Positions 24,634 to 37,300 of a stretch of 64,000 bases of DNA are shown here, in pieces; position 1 is the stretch's first letter, and each line of letters starts with the position of its first letter. The stretch is from Kitagawia praeruptora. Lineage: Eukaryota; Streptophyta; Magnoliopsida; Apiales; Apiaceae. The stretch is taken from NCBI GenBank assembly GCA_037693485.1, contig CM075352.1, positions 20,828,001 through 20,892,000 of the forward strand. The letters run 5' to 3'. The notes below the pieces were generated by a model, which searched no databases, was not told the origin of the DNA, and saw nothing but the letters and a program-made list of their open reading frames with translations. A program made the position numbers and the translations under genes.

Positions 24634-25837
24634 AACGATATTGTAGTTCCTAATAACTAACCAATTACTTTTTTCAACTAAAACACATTATCGTTTTTTT
24701 AACTTTTTTGACTAGAACCTCTCTTTTCTAAAAATATCACGGGTCATTCTATTTAATGAAATAAACTAGTAAAATTATACTTAATAATAACTAATTGATT
24801 ATCTTTTCTTCTAAAACGTAATATTTTTTCTATATTTTCTAACTAAAATATCTTTTTTTCAAACTTTGTTTTCTTACTCAATTATCCTTAGTTAAATATT
24901 TGTTATTGGTAAAAATATGTTACATTTTCTAACTAACATCTCTATTTTCCAAAAAATTAATGAAATATTTGATGAAATAAACTAAAAAAATTATAATTAC
25001 TAATAACTACTCCCTCCGTCCCTCGTGGTTCTTTACGTTGGATTTTTTTACGGAGAGTCGGAGACCAAGAATTATGATTAAAATAAGTGAAGTAGTGGAT
25101 GTAATAGTGATTTTGTTGTTAAAATAAGTGAAGTAGTGGGTGTAATAGTAATTTTATTGTTAAAATAAGTGAAGTAGTGGGTGTAATAGTATAAAGTGTT
25201 GGAAAAGTTGAGTGAAGTAGTGGATGTAATAATATATTTTATTGTTAAAATTTACTATTTACGGTATGTAAAGAAATGAGAGGGACGTCCCAAAATAGAA
25301 ACTGTGAAGAAATGAGAGGGACGGATGGAGTATTTGATTACTTTTTCAACTAAAAAGTAATACTATCTTTTCTATATTTTCTAACTAAAATATCTCATTT
25401 TCAAACTTTCATTTCTTACTTAATTAATTATCCTTACTTAAATATTTGTTATTGGTAAAAATTTGTTATCTTTTCTATTTTTTTAATAACTAATTAATTT
25501 CATTTTTAGGTCAAACATGTTATCTTTTATATTCTAAAAATACTACTGACAATTATATTTAATAAAATAAAACAATATTATTATGATTACAAATAAATAA
25601 TAAATTACATTTTCAGTTAAAACACATTATCTTTAATTTTTTCTCTTATTAAAACATCTTCTTTTCCAATAGTATCACGGATAATTGTATTCAATAAAAT
25701 GATACCATAATAATTAATAATGGACTGATTACCCTTTTCAACTAAAACTAAAACGTATCATCTTATCTATATCTTATAACTAAATTTTTCATTTTTTAGA
25801 AACAATATGACCAACACACACACACACACATATAAAT
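24634..25837. repeat. AT-rich degenerate repeat field (right half)
   Basis: The same phrases as in 1-1669 (TAACTAACCAATTAC, CTAACTAAAATATCT) resume here directly after the target duplication, confirming that the copia element landed inside this field. No gene is seen. A short CA microsatellite lies at about 25814-25829. Confidence 0.55.
25008..25332. mobile_element. Stowaway-like MITE with internal tandem repeat
   Basis: The ends TACTCCCTCCGTCCCTC and GAGGGACGGATGGAGTA are near-perfect inverted repeats with TA duplications. Inside, a unit of about 46 bp containing AAATAAGTGAAGTAGTGG is repeated three to four times (about 25080-25240). No ORF is present. Confidence 0.88.
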
Positions 25838-26871
25838 TTATACTATTATATTAAAACCGAAATATTAAAAATTTATCGGTTTGGTTTTCGATTTGTTTAT
25901 CATAATTATTAAAGTAAATAATAACATCATCATATAACTAATGGTAAATAGCCAATTACCTTTTTCATATTTAATTTTAGTAGGAAATATTATTTTTTAT
26001 AAACACCTAAAAACATCAAATCGTATCATATCATCCAATCATTAATATTTCCTTTATAATTAAAATATGTAACCTTTTTGATTTAAAACTAATCTTACAA
26101 TCATTAATATATACCCGAAAATATAACACCATATTTTCCAATTATTAATAAAATACATTAAAAATTCGTATACGTTCTTTATAATAAAGAAACATTAGCA
26201 TAATCTGTAAACATGAGTATATCAAATTATATTAAATTAAAATTTTAAAAATTATTAAAAATAATGGTTATATAAAAATATAATTGTAATATTAAATAAA
26301 ATTTATAGCATAATAAAAGAACCCGTTCATCGTACGGGCATCGAAAGTTTGTCTGTTCGGTTCTCGGCACGATCATCCTAATTATTAAAATAAATGATAA
26401 AATAATATAATTAATGTTAATTAGTCTATTGCCTGTTTTAATTAAAAAAACGTTTACTTTTAATTGATGATATGACCTTTAATAAATACCTAAAATATCG
26501 TATCTTGCAATAAATAATTTTTTTTTCTAACTTTTAATTTAAAACATAATCTTGCAATAATTAATATATACCCAAAAATATCACATAATATTTTCTAATC
26601 AGTAACAAAATATAATAGAAATTTTTATATAAGGAATAATGACCGTTAGAATTTTTGTAAAAAATCAGAATCGTTAGATCTGATGATTAGATATATTATA
26701 TGATTAAATTAATTTACTAAATTATTATAAATTAAATTTATATACAGCTATTTAAATTTAAATTAAAATAAGTTATTAAAAATAATGATTATATAAAAAT
26801 ATAATTGTAACATAAAAAAGATTTATTACATATCAAAAAAATCCGTGCATCGCACACGGGTTATAAGCTAG
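25838..26871 (+). mobile_element. Small non-autonomous Helitron with a duplicated end region
   Basis: The likely 5' end TTTATACTATTATATTAAAA resembles the usual TCTATACTATTATTAAAA start with one change. The 3' end is a CCGTG/CACGG hairpin followed by TTATAAGCTAG and then T, the standard Helitron terminus. A second, older hairpin end (CCCGTTCATCGTACGGG, 26323-26339) lies about 530 bases before it, and sequences upstream of the two hairpins are similar, so two related copies appear fused head to tail. No coding capacity. Confidence 0.6.
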
Positions 26872-26928
26872 TAGTGTTAAAAGTCAAAACGGGAAAAGTT
26901 TTATGGCATGAAGGAAGTACCTTTTTTT

Positions 26929-27132
26929 GGAAAATGCTAGAGTCCCCAAAAATTTTCCCTAAAAATTTCCTAAAAGCTAACGTGTCACTTATATAATCAG
27001 TAGTAACTTTCCTAATATTAATATAGGACCCGCGTGCATACATATGTACCCACAAATTATAATCCGATATTTAACATGCCACATCATTTGGGATAAAATT
27101 CGGAAACCTTTTTTGAAGTACCCAGCACTATC
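26929..27132. mobile_element. Possible Mutator-type MITE
   Basis: GGAAAATGCTAGAGTCCCC at the left and an imperfect inverted copy ending CCCAGCACTATC at the right bound about 200 bp, between duplicated CTTTTTTT stretches (26921-26928 and 27132-27139). The TGCTAG/GGGTAC-type termini occur in plant MITEs. The target duplication is low complexity, so the call is tentative. Confidence 0.4.
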
Positions 27133-27677
27133 TTTTTTTAACACCAGATAAATGAGAATCGAACAAGAATATTATACAGTGAGCCCCGACATCTTCCCCT
27201 TACAATAAATAATTGGCCTAAATAAGGGTGCATTCGATTAGTTCATACTTCATGTATATCTATTAAAATAAATTTGTGCTAGTGAAGCACTTCCTCATTT
27301 TACCAGTTTACCCTCTTATTTACTCATTCCTCTTTATATGATTAAGGGTTTTTTCGGAATTTCCGCTTCATTAATGGGTATTAGGGTCGGATTTTAGGCT
27401 CCAGCTAATATGGTTCGGGTTCATGGTATTAACGGGTATTTTCAAACTTCTTTAGTATATACGCACAGATAACCTCCTTGACAACTACTGAACAATATCC
27501 CACTAATTATGGATCATGAAGGATCTGAATTCAATAGTTCCAAACTTTCAGGATCATTTTGTTCCATGGAGAATTAAAATTTCGTATCATCATCAATCCA
27601 CATTTTCATGGCTGCTTCGTGAATTATCTTTCCATTTTAGTATCAATCTTTCTATAATCATCAATCTTTCTGCTTTA

Positions 27678-30348
27678 ATGGATGATAATGGCAAAGGTTT
27701 GTTATGTTTTCTTCTGTCATTTTTTTACATGAACAATCTGAACTATATATCAAAGTCATCATTGTTTGCAATTCAACAGGTTTTAAAAGACCACACAAGT
27801 CAAACCAACACTCTCCTTCATCGCCAAAACAAGGTAATAATGATCATCATATTGTTGTCCTGATTAACGTATTTATATTTATTTTATGTACTGTAAAAGA
27901 CCTCTGATTATCCATTAATATGTTATATATTTTTTTAGTCCAAAAAAGAGCTATGAATCCGTCTGACAGAAAGTCTAGCTTAATTTCAAGGTCTCTGCAA
28001 TATGATTTGCCGAAAAATGTTGCCCAAAGTGAGTATATTTTCCCTGGTGTTTTTTGTTTTTTGTTTTTATTATAGTTGTTCATCCTCAACCAATGTTATA
28101 TTTTTATATTTTTTTGTCAATGTAGATTCTATAGGCCGGATGAATCCCATTCATAAGTTTGCTTGCCCTGTTTTGACTCCGATACGTGATCAGAATATAA
28201 ATCTTTCAGGAAAATCAGTTAGTAAACTACCTACTTTAAATCACTTAAATATGCGTAAGTTTCCTTTCTAAATACAAATGTTAACATTTTCCACAATAAG
28301 GTTATATGAAGAGCACACAATATTCAAACTCTATTAATGAATCGTTATTCAATCTCCATTATCTTTTTTTGATCCTAAAAAAACCTTTCTAATTACATAC
28401 CTTTATGAACAGAAACAGGAAATGCCCGCAGTCCACTTTATGATATAGATCAAAATTGTCTACAAACGAGTTTGGACAGAATTACATTGCCATCAAATGT
28501 TGGTAAAGTAAGTATATTTTCTTATCGAGATCTAATTGCTGTAATTTAAAATAATATTTTTATTTATTCTCTAATTTTTCGAATTGTTTTTTGCCACTGT
28601 AGATTCTATTAGCCCCATGAATCTCATTCATACGTTTAATGATTACAACAATCGTAATATAGAGTCACTAAATCATGCGAAGCATAGTAAGTATACCTTA
28701 TTAATAGATTTAAATGATTTATTGCCAGTGTACTGGTGTACCAAATGCATAATATGAAATATCCATTACTATATGTAAATTTATCTACTCAATTTTTTCC
28801 TTTTAATTTTTTATTGGCTTTTAGGAACACAATATATCAAAACCCAAACTCCATTTTCTGAGATAGATCCTAACTGTCAACTGAAGAGTTTAGACAAATC
28901 TTCTTGGTCAGTTAATAATAATGGCAGTTCCTCTAAGTTTTTTGGGGAGTTTCCTGCTAATTCATCTCTCTTTGGTTCAGGTACAATATGCATATATCAC
29001 ATTCTGATTTTTCATGCTGCTGCTTTTTTTTTAAATGTTCATTAACGTGGAAATTTCTTTTTAAAGCAGCCGCTTTAAGCCAATTAACTGATTTTAATAA
29101 GAATGTGCAAACTCCAATAAGTACGCATTATGCATCTTCCAGTATAAAAGGTAAATTTTTTCAATTATATACGTACTTTTTGGAAAAGTATAGATGTCAA
29201 TTTATCAGTTTTCAAACACTAATTGGATGTTGTTTTTTGTGTAAGAACAAATACGCACCATGAAAAATCAAATTTCGAAGTCTTCCCCAGCTACAAGGAG
29301 ACTAAGTGATTTAAATATATCAGGTACATCTATTTTCATGTTCTCAGTATTGTACAATATGAAATATCGACCTACTTTTGAAAATTCTATACAAATATTC
29401 ACATTTTGCTTTTTATATATCAGGTATTTCAAGCTCGAGTCTAAATCATCCTAAAAGTAATAATTACAATAAAGGAAGTACGAGCAGCTCAAATTTTCAA
29501 TTACCAGCTTCCACCATATCACGTTCTAATGTTCCGCGTATGTAATTTAGATCCCTAATATTCGGAAGTAGTGGTCCTCAATTATACATTCTTTGTTGTA
29601 TACCATATTTTAGGAGCATATTAAGACGTCTCCGTTGTTGTATTAGACATATCAAGTGCAACATCAGACATCAATTCTACAAGGTATATGCAAAATAGGC
29701 AATCTGGGATTCCATTTTTCAAGTTACCTGCCTCAACTATATCACGTTCCAAACAGCCATGTAAGTTTTGTTTTTATTGGTAACTTTATTAATGGGATAC
29801 ATTATTAGGATTTTAGCAGGTTATATGGTAGTATAACCTAAAGAACACATTAATATAAAAATATATCTCCTTCAAAATTATATTCTATCATTACTTTTTT
29901 CCATGAAAAAAAATCATTTTCATCAGGTTCAAAAGATGTACCTGTACGGACCAATAAAGACCATATTGATATTGATCCTGAAGATACGGCAAAGAACTTA
30001 TTGGATAGTTTTAACGATGCCACGGATAACCCCGACGAAGAAGAATCAGGTATAAATTATTAGATGTATTATTTTTCTTTGGTTTTTTGATGTTTTTCAC
30101 GTACAACTAAAATAAATGACACCATATTAATACTTTGTAGAACACTTTGAACCAGAATACTCTGAAGATGGTGACACAGATTGTAAGTTATTTTATATTA
30201 CTTTCAACATAAACAATATCAAAGTTGCATGTATTGGATTATCACCTAATGAATTTTTATGAATCTTATCATCTAGCAATCCCTTCTCGGTATGCCAGTG
30301 ATAATGAAGAAAATGAGCTCGATATGTTGTTTGGAGGTATATTTTTAA
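27678..30348 (+). pseudogene. N-terminal exon series of the Helitron gene
   Basis: About a dozen small exons of roughly 30-130 bp can be read in frame, e.g. 27678-27697 (MDDNGKG), 27780-27832, 27940-28020, about 28126-28254, then further exons to about 30335. They code for Ser/Asn/Lys-rich linkers with short recurring phrases. Two neighbouring exon pairs look like copies of each other: SIGRMNPIHKF near 28127 and SISPMNLIHTF near 28603; SPLYDIDQNC near 28428 and TPFSEIDPNC near 28850. The last exons are acidic (DPEDTAKNLLDSF, EENELDMLFG). Such N-terminal regions are typical of plant Helitron proteins and poorly conserved. Exon limits are approximate. Confidence 0.6.
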
Positions 30349-30475
30349 AATTCTATGCAAAACAAAGCTATTTTTCTTCATTGTTGCTTATAATTGATAT
30401 CATATAAAATAGCTTTTAAAAAGAACATTTACATAATAAGCTTATCAAACTTACAATTTGGTGATATTAAAGCAG

Positions 30476-32841
30476 ATATGTGGAATGGATACATGGATTT
30501 GGGTAATCCTGACAAAGTTTGCCCTCATTGTAAAGCTGTTATGTGGGATGCAGAGAGGAATAACAAATCAACAAAGTATCACAGTCCAACCTTTTCAATG
30601 TGTTGCAAGAATGGCCAGGTAAAGCTTCCTCCAGAAAGACAGCCACCAATATTTCTAAAAGAGTTGTTGTCCGGAGGTCCAAAAACTGCACACTATAAAA
30701 AGAACATCCGGATCTATAATTCTATGTTTGCCTTCACATCTTTGGGTGGGAAAATAGATAACAAGATTAACAAGGGTAGAGCTCTCTATACGTTTAAGTT
30801 GTGTGGCCAAAATTACCATTTAATAGGAAGTATCTGTCCAGTTAATGGAGAAACTCCAAAGTATTTCCAGCTCTATGTTTATGACACAAAAAATGAAACA
30901 GAGAACCAAAAAAATGCTATTCCTGGAAGTGATGGTACTGATCCTGAAATTCTTCAAGGATTGCTTTTAATGCTTGATGAAAATAACAAGTTGGTTAAAG
31001 GATTTCGCATGGCAAGGGATAGATTCAGAAATCAAGAGCCGGAAGAAGTAAAATTGTTTTTAGTATCTTCCTCATCTGCTTCCGGTAGGCCCAATCCAGT
31101 AGGACCATCCGACGAAGTTGGTGCACTAATTGTTGGAGATGAGCAGAATACATGTGGATGGAGGGATATAGTTGTCCAAAAGAAGAATAAAAAATTGAAG
31201 CGTATTTTTGAGACTAATGTTCACTTCATGCAACTTCAATATCCACTCCTTTTTCCTAATGGTGACGATGGTTTTCATAAGGAGATTCCATTAAAGAAAA
31301 AAGACAAAAGAAAACAGCCAGTTATCACCGATGAAATTGAGGAAACAGAAGATGAACGTAAGCATCGGGAGTATATTACTATGAGAGAATTTTATGCTTA
31401 CAAACTAATGATAAGACCCCATGAAGGTAAATATTTTTTTAACCTTACTATGTTTACAGTTTATCTGAAAGGTGTTGTAAATCATCATAATTCCAAATAT
31501 TACTGTTTTACATTTTGCTCCCAGATTTCTAATTTTTAAACAGAAAGCAAAACCCTTTACATTTATAACATATTTTATAGATTTTCATATTATGTGCCTA
31601 ATGCAGGACTTACGCCTCATCAAAGCGGTCATTTATGGCAACAATACATGGTTGATGCTTTCACTGCAATAGAGCAATGCAGACTTGATTGGGTTAAGAC
31701 ACATCAAAAAACCATACGTTCAGATTTGTACAAATCTATTCGTGATTCTTTACGAAAAGGTGATACAAATCCATCATATATTGGAAAAAATGTTATCTTA
31801 CCAGCAACATTCACTGGATCAAAGCGATACATGTCACAATATTTCAAAGATTCACTTGCTATTTGTCGATCCATTGGTCATCCAACATTTTTTCTCACAA
31901 TGACTTGCAACACCAAATGGCCAAAAATTCAACGTATGGTTGACAAGATTCCTGGTGCAACTATATCTGATTCTCCGGATATTGTTGCTCGGGTTTTTAA
32001 AATGAAATTGGACCAATTGGTGGATTTGATTAAGAATAAAAACTATTTTGGGAGATGCATTGGAGGTAAATACATGTTTTACTCTTCATGACTACTATAT
32101 CTGTTATCAAAATTTTTACATTCGAATAATGACTTCATTTTTATATTTTTTTCATACAGTTATGTATGTCATTGAATTCCAAAAACGTGGATTGCCTCAT
32201 GCACATATGTTAGTTTAGCTGCATCCCGATGATCGTCCAAAAAAACAGAAGACATTGATGAAATCATATCAGCTGAAATTGCAGATATTAAGTCTGATCC
32301 AATCGGATACAACGCTGTCAAAAATTACATGATTCATGGTCCATGTGGAAAAGATTTCTCATATTCGTCGTGTATGTCTAATGGCAAGTGTATACGCCAT
32401 TTCCCAAAGAGGTTTGTATTTTTTAATGCGCTCAAGTTTTAATTCTTTCTTTTTCAAATTTACATGAAATATTTTTCAATGATCATAACATAATAGTATA
32501 TTATGGTCATTAAAAATTATTTTCAAAGCACAAAATTACTAAATAATAACTTTATCCGGATTTTTTAAATCATTCACAGGTTTAACGGTCACACATTTTT
32601 TGATGATTGTGGATTTCCAGTTTATCGAAGAAGAAAGATGGATAGATATGTGGTAAAAAATAAGCACATGCTTGATAACAGATTTGTTGTCCCCTATTGT
32701 AGGGATTTGCTACTTCGCTTCCAATGTCACATTAATCTTGAGGTTTGCAACAATTCAAGGTCTTTGAAGTATCTTTTCAAATATTGTTTGAAAGGTCATG
32801 ACAATGCTACAATGTTATTGAAATCAAAGAAAGGTGATAAG
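30476..32841 (+). pseudogene. Helitron Rep exons (zinc-finger region, HUH and catalytic tyrosines)
   Basis: The main exon starts at about 30476 (DMWNGYMDLGNPD) and runs to a donor at 31426. It holds a CPHC...CC zinc-finger-like segment and the conserved Helitron N-terminal domain. Exon 2 starts at 31606 (GLTPHQSGHLWQQYM) and ends at about 32066. Exon 3 from 32160 holds HUH as His-Ala-His at 32198-32206 in LPHAHM. Its next conserved Trp codon is replaced by TAG at 32216. The exon from 32580 has KYLFKYCLKG with the two catalytic tyrosines at 32770 and 32782. The Rep domain is then split by the solo LTR at 32842 and resumes at 34361 (DEVKHYLDGRY). Confidence 0.85.
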
Positions 32842-34355
32842 TGATAGTGTTAGTGCCCTAGAGACAATGTAATTGTGCTTCTAGAATAGACTATTTTGTT
32901 ATTCAGTGATTATGTTATATCGATTATTCAACAATAATTTATTATGTCTTTATTTACTGCGATATAAATATTAGAACAATAAATGTCCTTGGAATATGTA
33001 ACATGTATTCTATATCTTTAAGTATGTGACTTAAAAATGAGATTATAAGAATAGTGTTAATATTCCTAAATATCCCTAATCGAGCATTATTAATATGGGA
33101 CAATTATAATGCATAAAGATTAGTATGTTTGTTGACTGATGACCACATCTCATTGGTCATAGGTATAGTGATACTAAAGTCAAGAATATAGGTGCATGTA
33201 ATATTTTACATGGCACTGGGTTGACCCACAGTGAGTTTCTACATGTTGATAATGTCATTAGAAAGACTCACAGTGATAATGGTGTAATGATCCTTAGACT
33301 TGAGATCATTATATTTCTGTACGAGGATTAATATACTTTGACTACATTAAAAGTTACCTTTGATCGGGTGATGATAAAAATGTACATCGGGTATATTATG
33401 AGACGTATGAGAAATATGAATGATAGATAAAGGATTTAACCCTCCTATTATTAGGAGAGATATTATTGGCCTCTTGATTGAGTGAGACTATGAAATTGCA
33501 TGGTCATGCTCAAATATTGATTTGTTTTTAATAGTCTACTCATTGATCAAGGAAACCCGGATTAAACATTGATGAGGATGACTAATTACATGCCTCGAGT
33601 TTATTCTATAATATATGGTTAAAGGGATTATATTACAAGGAAACATTAATCACGAAAGGTTTAATTGGATCACCAATTATTATTACTTGGGTAGCAATGA
33701 TGTATTACTAGATGCCGCTCATTGTTTATAATTTTATTATTGGATATTAAAATGATTGCCAACGTAATAATAACCTAAAGGGTTACACAATAAGAACGTT
33801 TAAAAGGAGTTTTAATTTAAATTAATTGATGATAAAATTTGAAATTGGTTATTTAATTAATTAAGTTGGACTTAGTTAATTAGATTTCGAATTTAAATCA
33901 TTAAAACCCAAATCAGTTCGGTTTTAGTAGAAGCCCAAACCGATTAGGGTTAAGCCCAGCTCATTCTCTCTTATAAATACATAGAGATGTATTGGTTTAG
34001 GGTTAGACTTTGCCAAAATCGTTTTTAGCAAAAAAAAAACCCTAACAGCTCTACATCAAGAGAGGCTAGAAAGAGAGATCGAGATAGAGGGCAGATTACG
34101 GCTAGTACCAACTCCGGAGATTGCGGAGACAATCGTGCGTTCGTGTGGACTGATTAGCGAAGCAGATCTCACGAAGAGGGCTGTGTGGTGATCGTTCTTG
34201 GACCTCCATCAGTCAACCGAATCGGAAAGCTCTTAAAAGGTACAGATTCTGTTCTCCATAATCAGCATGTCTTATACACGGATCCTAGGGTTAGGTTTCG
34301 GTTTTTATTGTTTATTATCGTTTTTCCGTTGCGCTTGTTGCCCCGAAACCTTTCA
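32842..34355 (+). mobile_element. Solo LTR (copia type) inside the Helitron Rep domain
   Basis: The sequence begins TGATAGTGTTAGTGCCC and ends CCCCGAAACCTTTCA, bounded by the 5 bp duplication ATAAG (32837-32841 and 34356-34360). Removing it with one ATAAG joins the Rep frame exactly. TATAAATACA at 33971 is a likely TATA box. The interior has no ORF, and the composition resembles the copia-type LTR at 57305-59002. A lone LTR arises when two LTRs of a full element recombine. Confidence 0.85.
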
Positions 34356-37300
34356 ATAAGTCTTTGTCTTCGAAAAATAATAACAAACCAGTAGATGAAG
34401 TGAAACACTATCTTGACGGTCGATATGTATGTGCTTCGAAAGCGGCTTGGAGGATATTAGGATTTGATATCCATTATCGTTATCCTTCCGTAGAACGATT
34501 ACCTGTCCATGTTCCAGGAGGTAAAAATGTTTCTTTCAATGTAAAGGAAAATCTAGAGAATGTTGCAGATAGAGCCGGCAATTTCGTACACGACACGAAA
34601 ACACGACACGAAAATGACACGAAAATTACGGGTTTGGGTTGACCTTTGCGGTACACGAACACGAAAGTACACGAACACGAAATTACACGGATGAATTTAG
34701 TGTCGGTTTTGGGTTTACCCTTGGGTACACGACACGAAACGAAAATACACGAAATAAATAAATATTTAAATAAATATTTTAAATTATATAAATATATATT
34801 ATAAATAAATATTAGATATTTAACCTTTTTACAAAATAAATAGAAAATATACGAAAAGTACACAAAAGTACACGAAAAGTACACGAAAGTACACGAAAAG
34901 TACACGAAAGTACACGTTTTTCCTTTCATTTTCGTGTAAATTGAAATATTTCGTGTACTTTTCGTTTCGTTTCGTGTTTACACGAAATATTTCGTTTCAT
35001 GTTCGTTTTAGAATTTGAGTACACGAATTTATTTCGTTTCGTTTTCGTTTTTGGTCCCTAGGTACACGAAACACGAAAGTACACGACACGAAGTACACGA
35101 CACGAAACGAATTGCCAGCTCTAGTTGCAGACAGAGCACTTTATAAAAAAAGTAAATTGGAAGCATGGTTCATTGCCAACAAAACCATTCCTGATGCTCG
35201 AGAATATACTTACCAGGAATTCCCAAGAGGTTTTACATGGCAACCAACACAATGCAAATGGAAGAGAAGGCAAAGAGGTATTGTTATTGGAAGATTATGT
35301 GAAGTGCATGCATCAAGTGGTGAAGCTTTTTTTCTTCGAATGTTGCTAATGCGAAATAAAGGAGCTACATCATTTAAAGATCTTCGTACTGTTCAGAATC
35401 GTGTATATGGTACATTTAAAGAAGCATGTGAGGCACTTGGATTGCTTAAAGATGATAATCAGTGGCATTCGGCACTTCGGGAGAATTCTGATTCCGCAAT
35501 GCCACAACAGTTAAGGTCCATGTTTGTTCATATATTAACTAATTGTCCGGTTGCAGATCCTTTAAAGTTATGGACTGAACATTGGAAAACAATGTCGGAA
35601 GACATTTTGTATTCTAAACGCAAAGCAGCCGATAACCAGAATCTCAATCTTTCTGAACATGATTTGGAAAATTATACACTTGCAGGTCAATCTCAAATTA
35701 AAAATATACACGATTTCCTCACATTTTGTAATCTTAATATATATTTTTTTCATTAACATTTCTTCGTTTTGAATCCTCTTCATTTGCAGAGTTAGAGAAG
35801 CTGTTAAATGAGGTTGACAAAACTCTTCGAGATTATTCTACAATGCCATATCCGGATGAAGCATATTTGCATGGTTTAACAAACAGACTTATAGAAGAAG
35901 AAACAGGATATGATAGGTGTGAAATGAAGTTGGAACATGACCGCCTCAAAGGAAATTTAAATCCTGGCCAGATGGATGTATATAACTCTGTAATGGAAGC
36001 TGTTAACAATGATAATGGACGATTATTTTTTATTTATGGCTCTGGTGGATGTGGAAAGACTTACCTCTGGAAAACATAATGTGCTCGACTTCGTAGCGAA
36101 GGTAAAATAGCACTGCTTGTTGCATCTTCAGGAATAACTGCTGTTTTGCTTCCCGGAGGTAGAACTGCACATTCAAGATTTCATATTCCACTTAAACTGG
36201 ACCAATATTCAGTTGCTAACATCAAACATGGATCCAATATTGCTGAACTAATCAAACAAACCAGTTTGATCATTTGGGATGAGGCCCCTATGCAGCATCG
36301 GTATGCTTTTGAATCCGTTGACCGTTGTTTAAGGGATATAATGTCATCTGTTGATCCTAAAAAGAAGCATCTTCCATTTGGTGGTATTATTGTTGTCTTT
36401 GGAGGAGATTTTCGGCAAATCTTACCAGTAATTCCAAAGCTACAAGGTCCGAGGTTGTGAATGCGTCACTTAACCAGCCCTATTTATGGAATTACTGTAA
36501 GGTTTGTCTACTAAGTAAAAACATGCGTTTAGGCTCTGGTAAATCTGATGTTGAGAACAAAAAAATCGAAGAATTCACAAAATGGGTTCTTGATATTGGA
36601 CATGGTAAAGTTGAATCAGTTCACCCGGAAGATGATTTCTCTGATCCTGAGATTGTAATTCCTAAGCAAGTCCTACTCCAGAATTTCAAGAATTCAGTCA
36701 AAAGTATTGTTAGTGCTACATATCCAGACTTTGCCAATAATATGACATCTGAGAACTACTTGAGACAGAGAGCCATTCTCACTCCAACAAATGCAATTGT
36801 TGATGATATAAATTCTCACATGTTGGATCTTGTTCCAGGTACTACTTATACTTACCTCTCTTAGGATTCAATAGATGATATTTATGGAGATGATGAGGAT
36901 GATTATGAATCCTCATTCCCAGTAGAATATCTAAATTCTATTAACATGCCATGCATCCCGAAACATGAATTAAAACTCAAGGTTGGTTCAGTAGTGATGC
37001 TTATGAGAAATCTTAATCAGATAATGGGTCTTTGTAATGGAACACGAATGATTCTTACCAAGTGCTTGAAAAATAGTGTTGAGTGTCAGATTTTAACAGG
37101 ATCTCACGTTGGTTCGAAACATCTCATCCCGCGGATTGAAATGGAACCAACTGATACAAATTGGCCATTTGTATTCAAAATAATACAATTTCCACTTCAA
37201 ATCTGTTTCGCCATGACGATTAACAAAAGTCAAGGACAGTCGTTGGATAAAGTTGGCTTATATTTCCCGCGTCCAGTATTTACGCATGGCCAGTTATACG

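Noticed and set aside
27516..27863. 115-codon ORF as the first exon of the Helitron gene
   Set aside because: The frame runs across the splice donor after MDDNGKG and into the intron. The start at 27678 joins the next exon in frame and fits better.
34480..34929. Minus-strand 149-codon ORF rich in repeated CTFVYFS
   Set aside because: It is a translation of the CACGAAA repeat of the hAT MITE.
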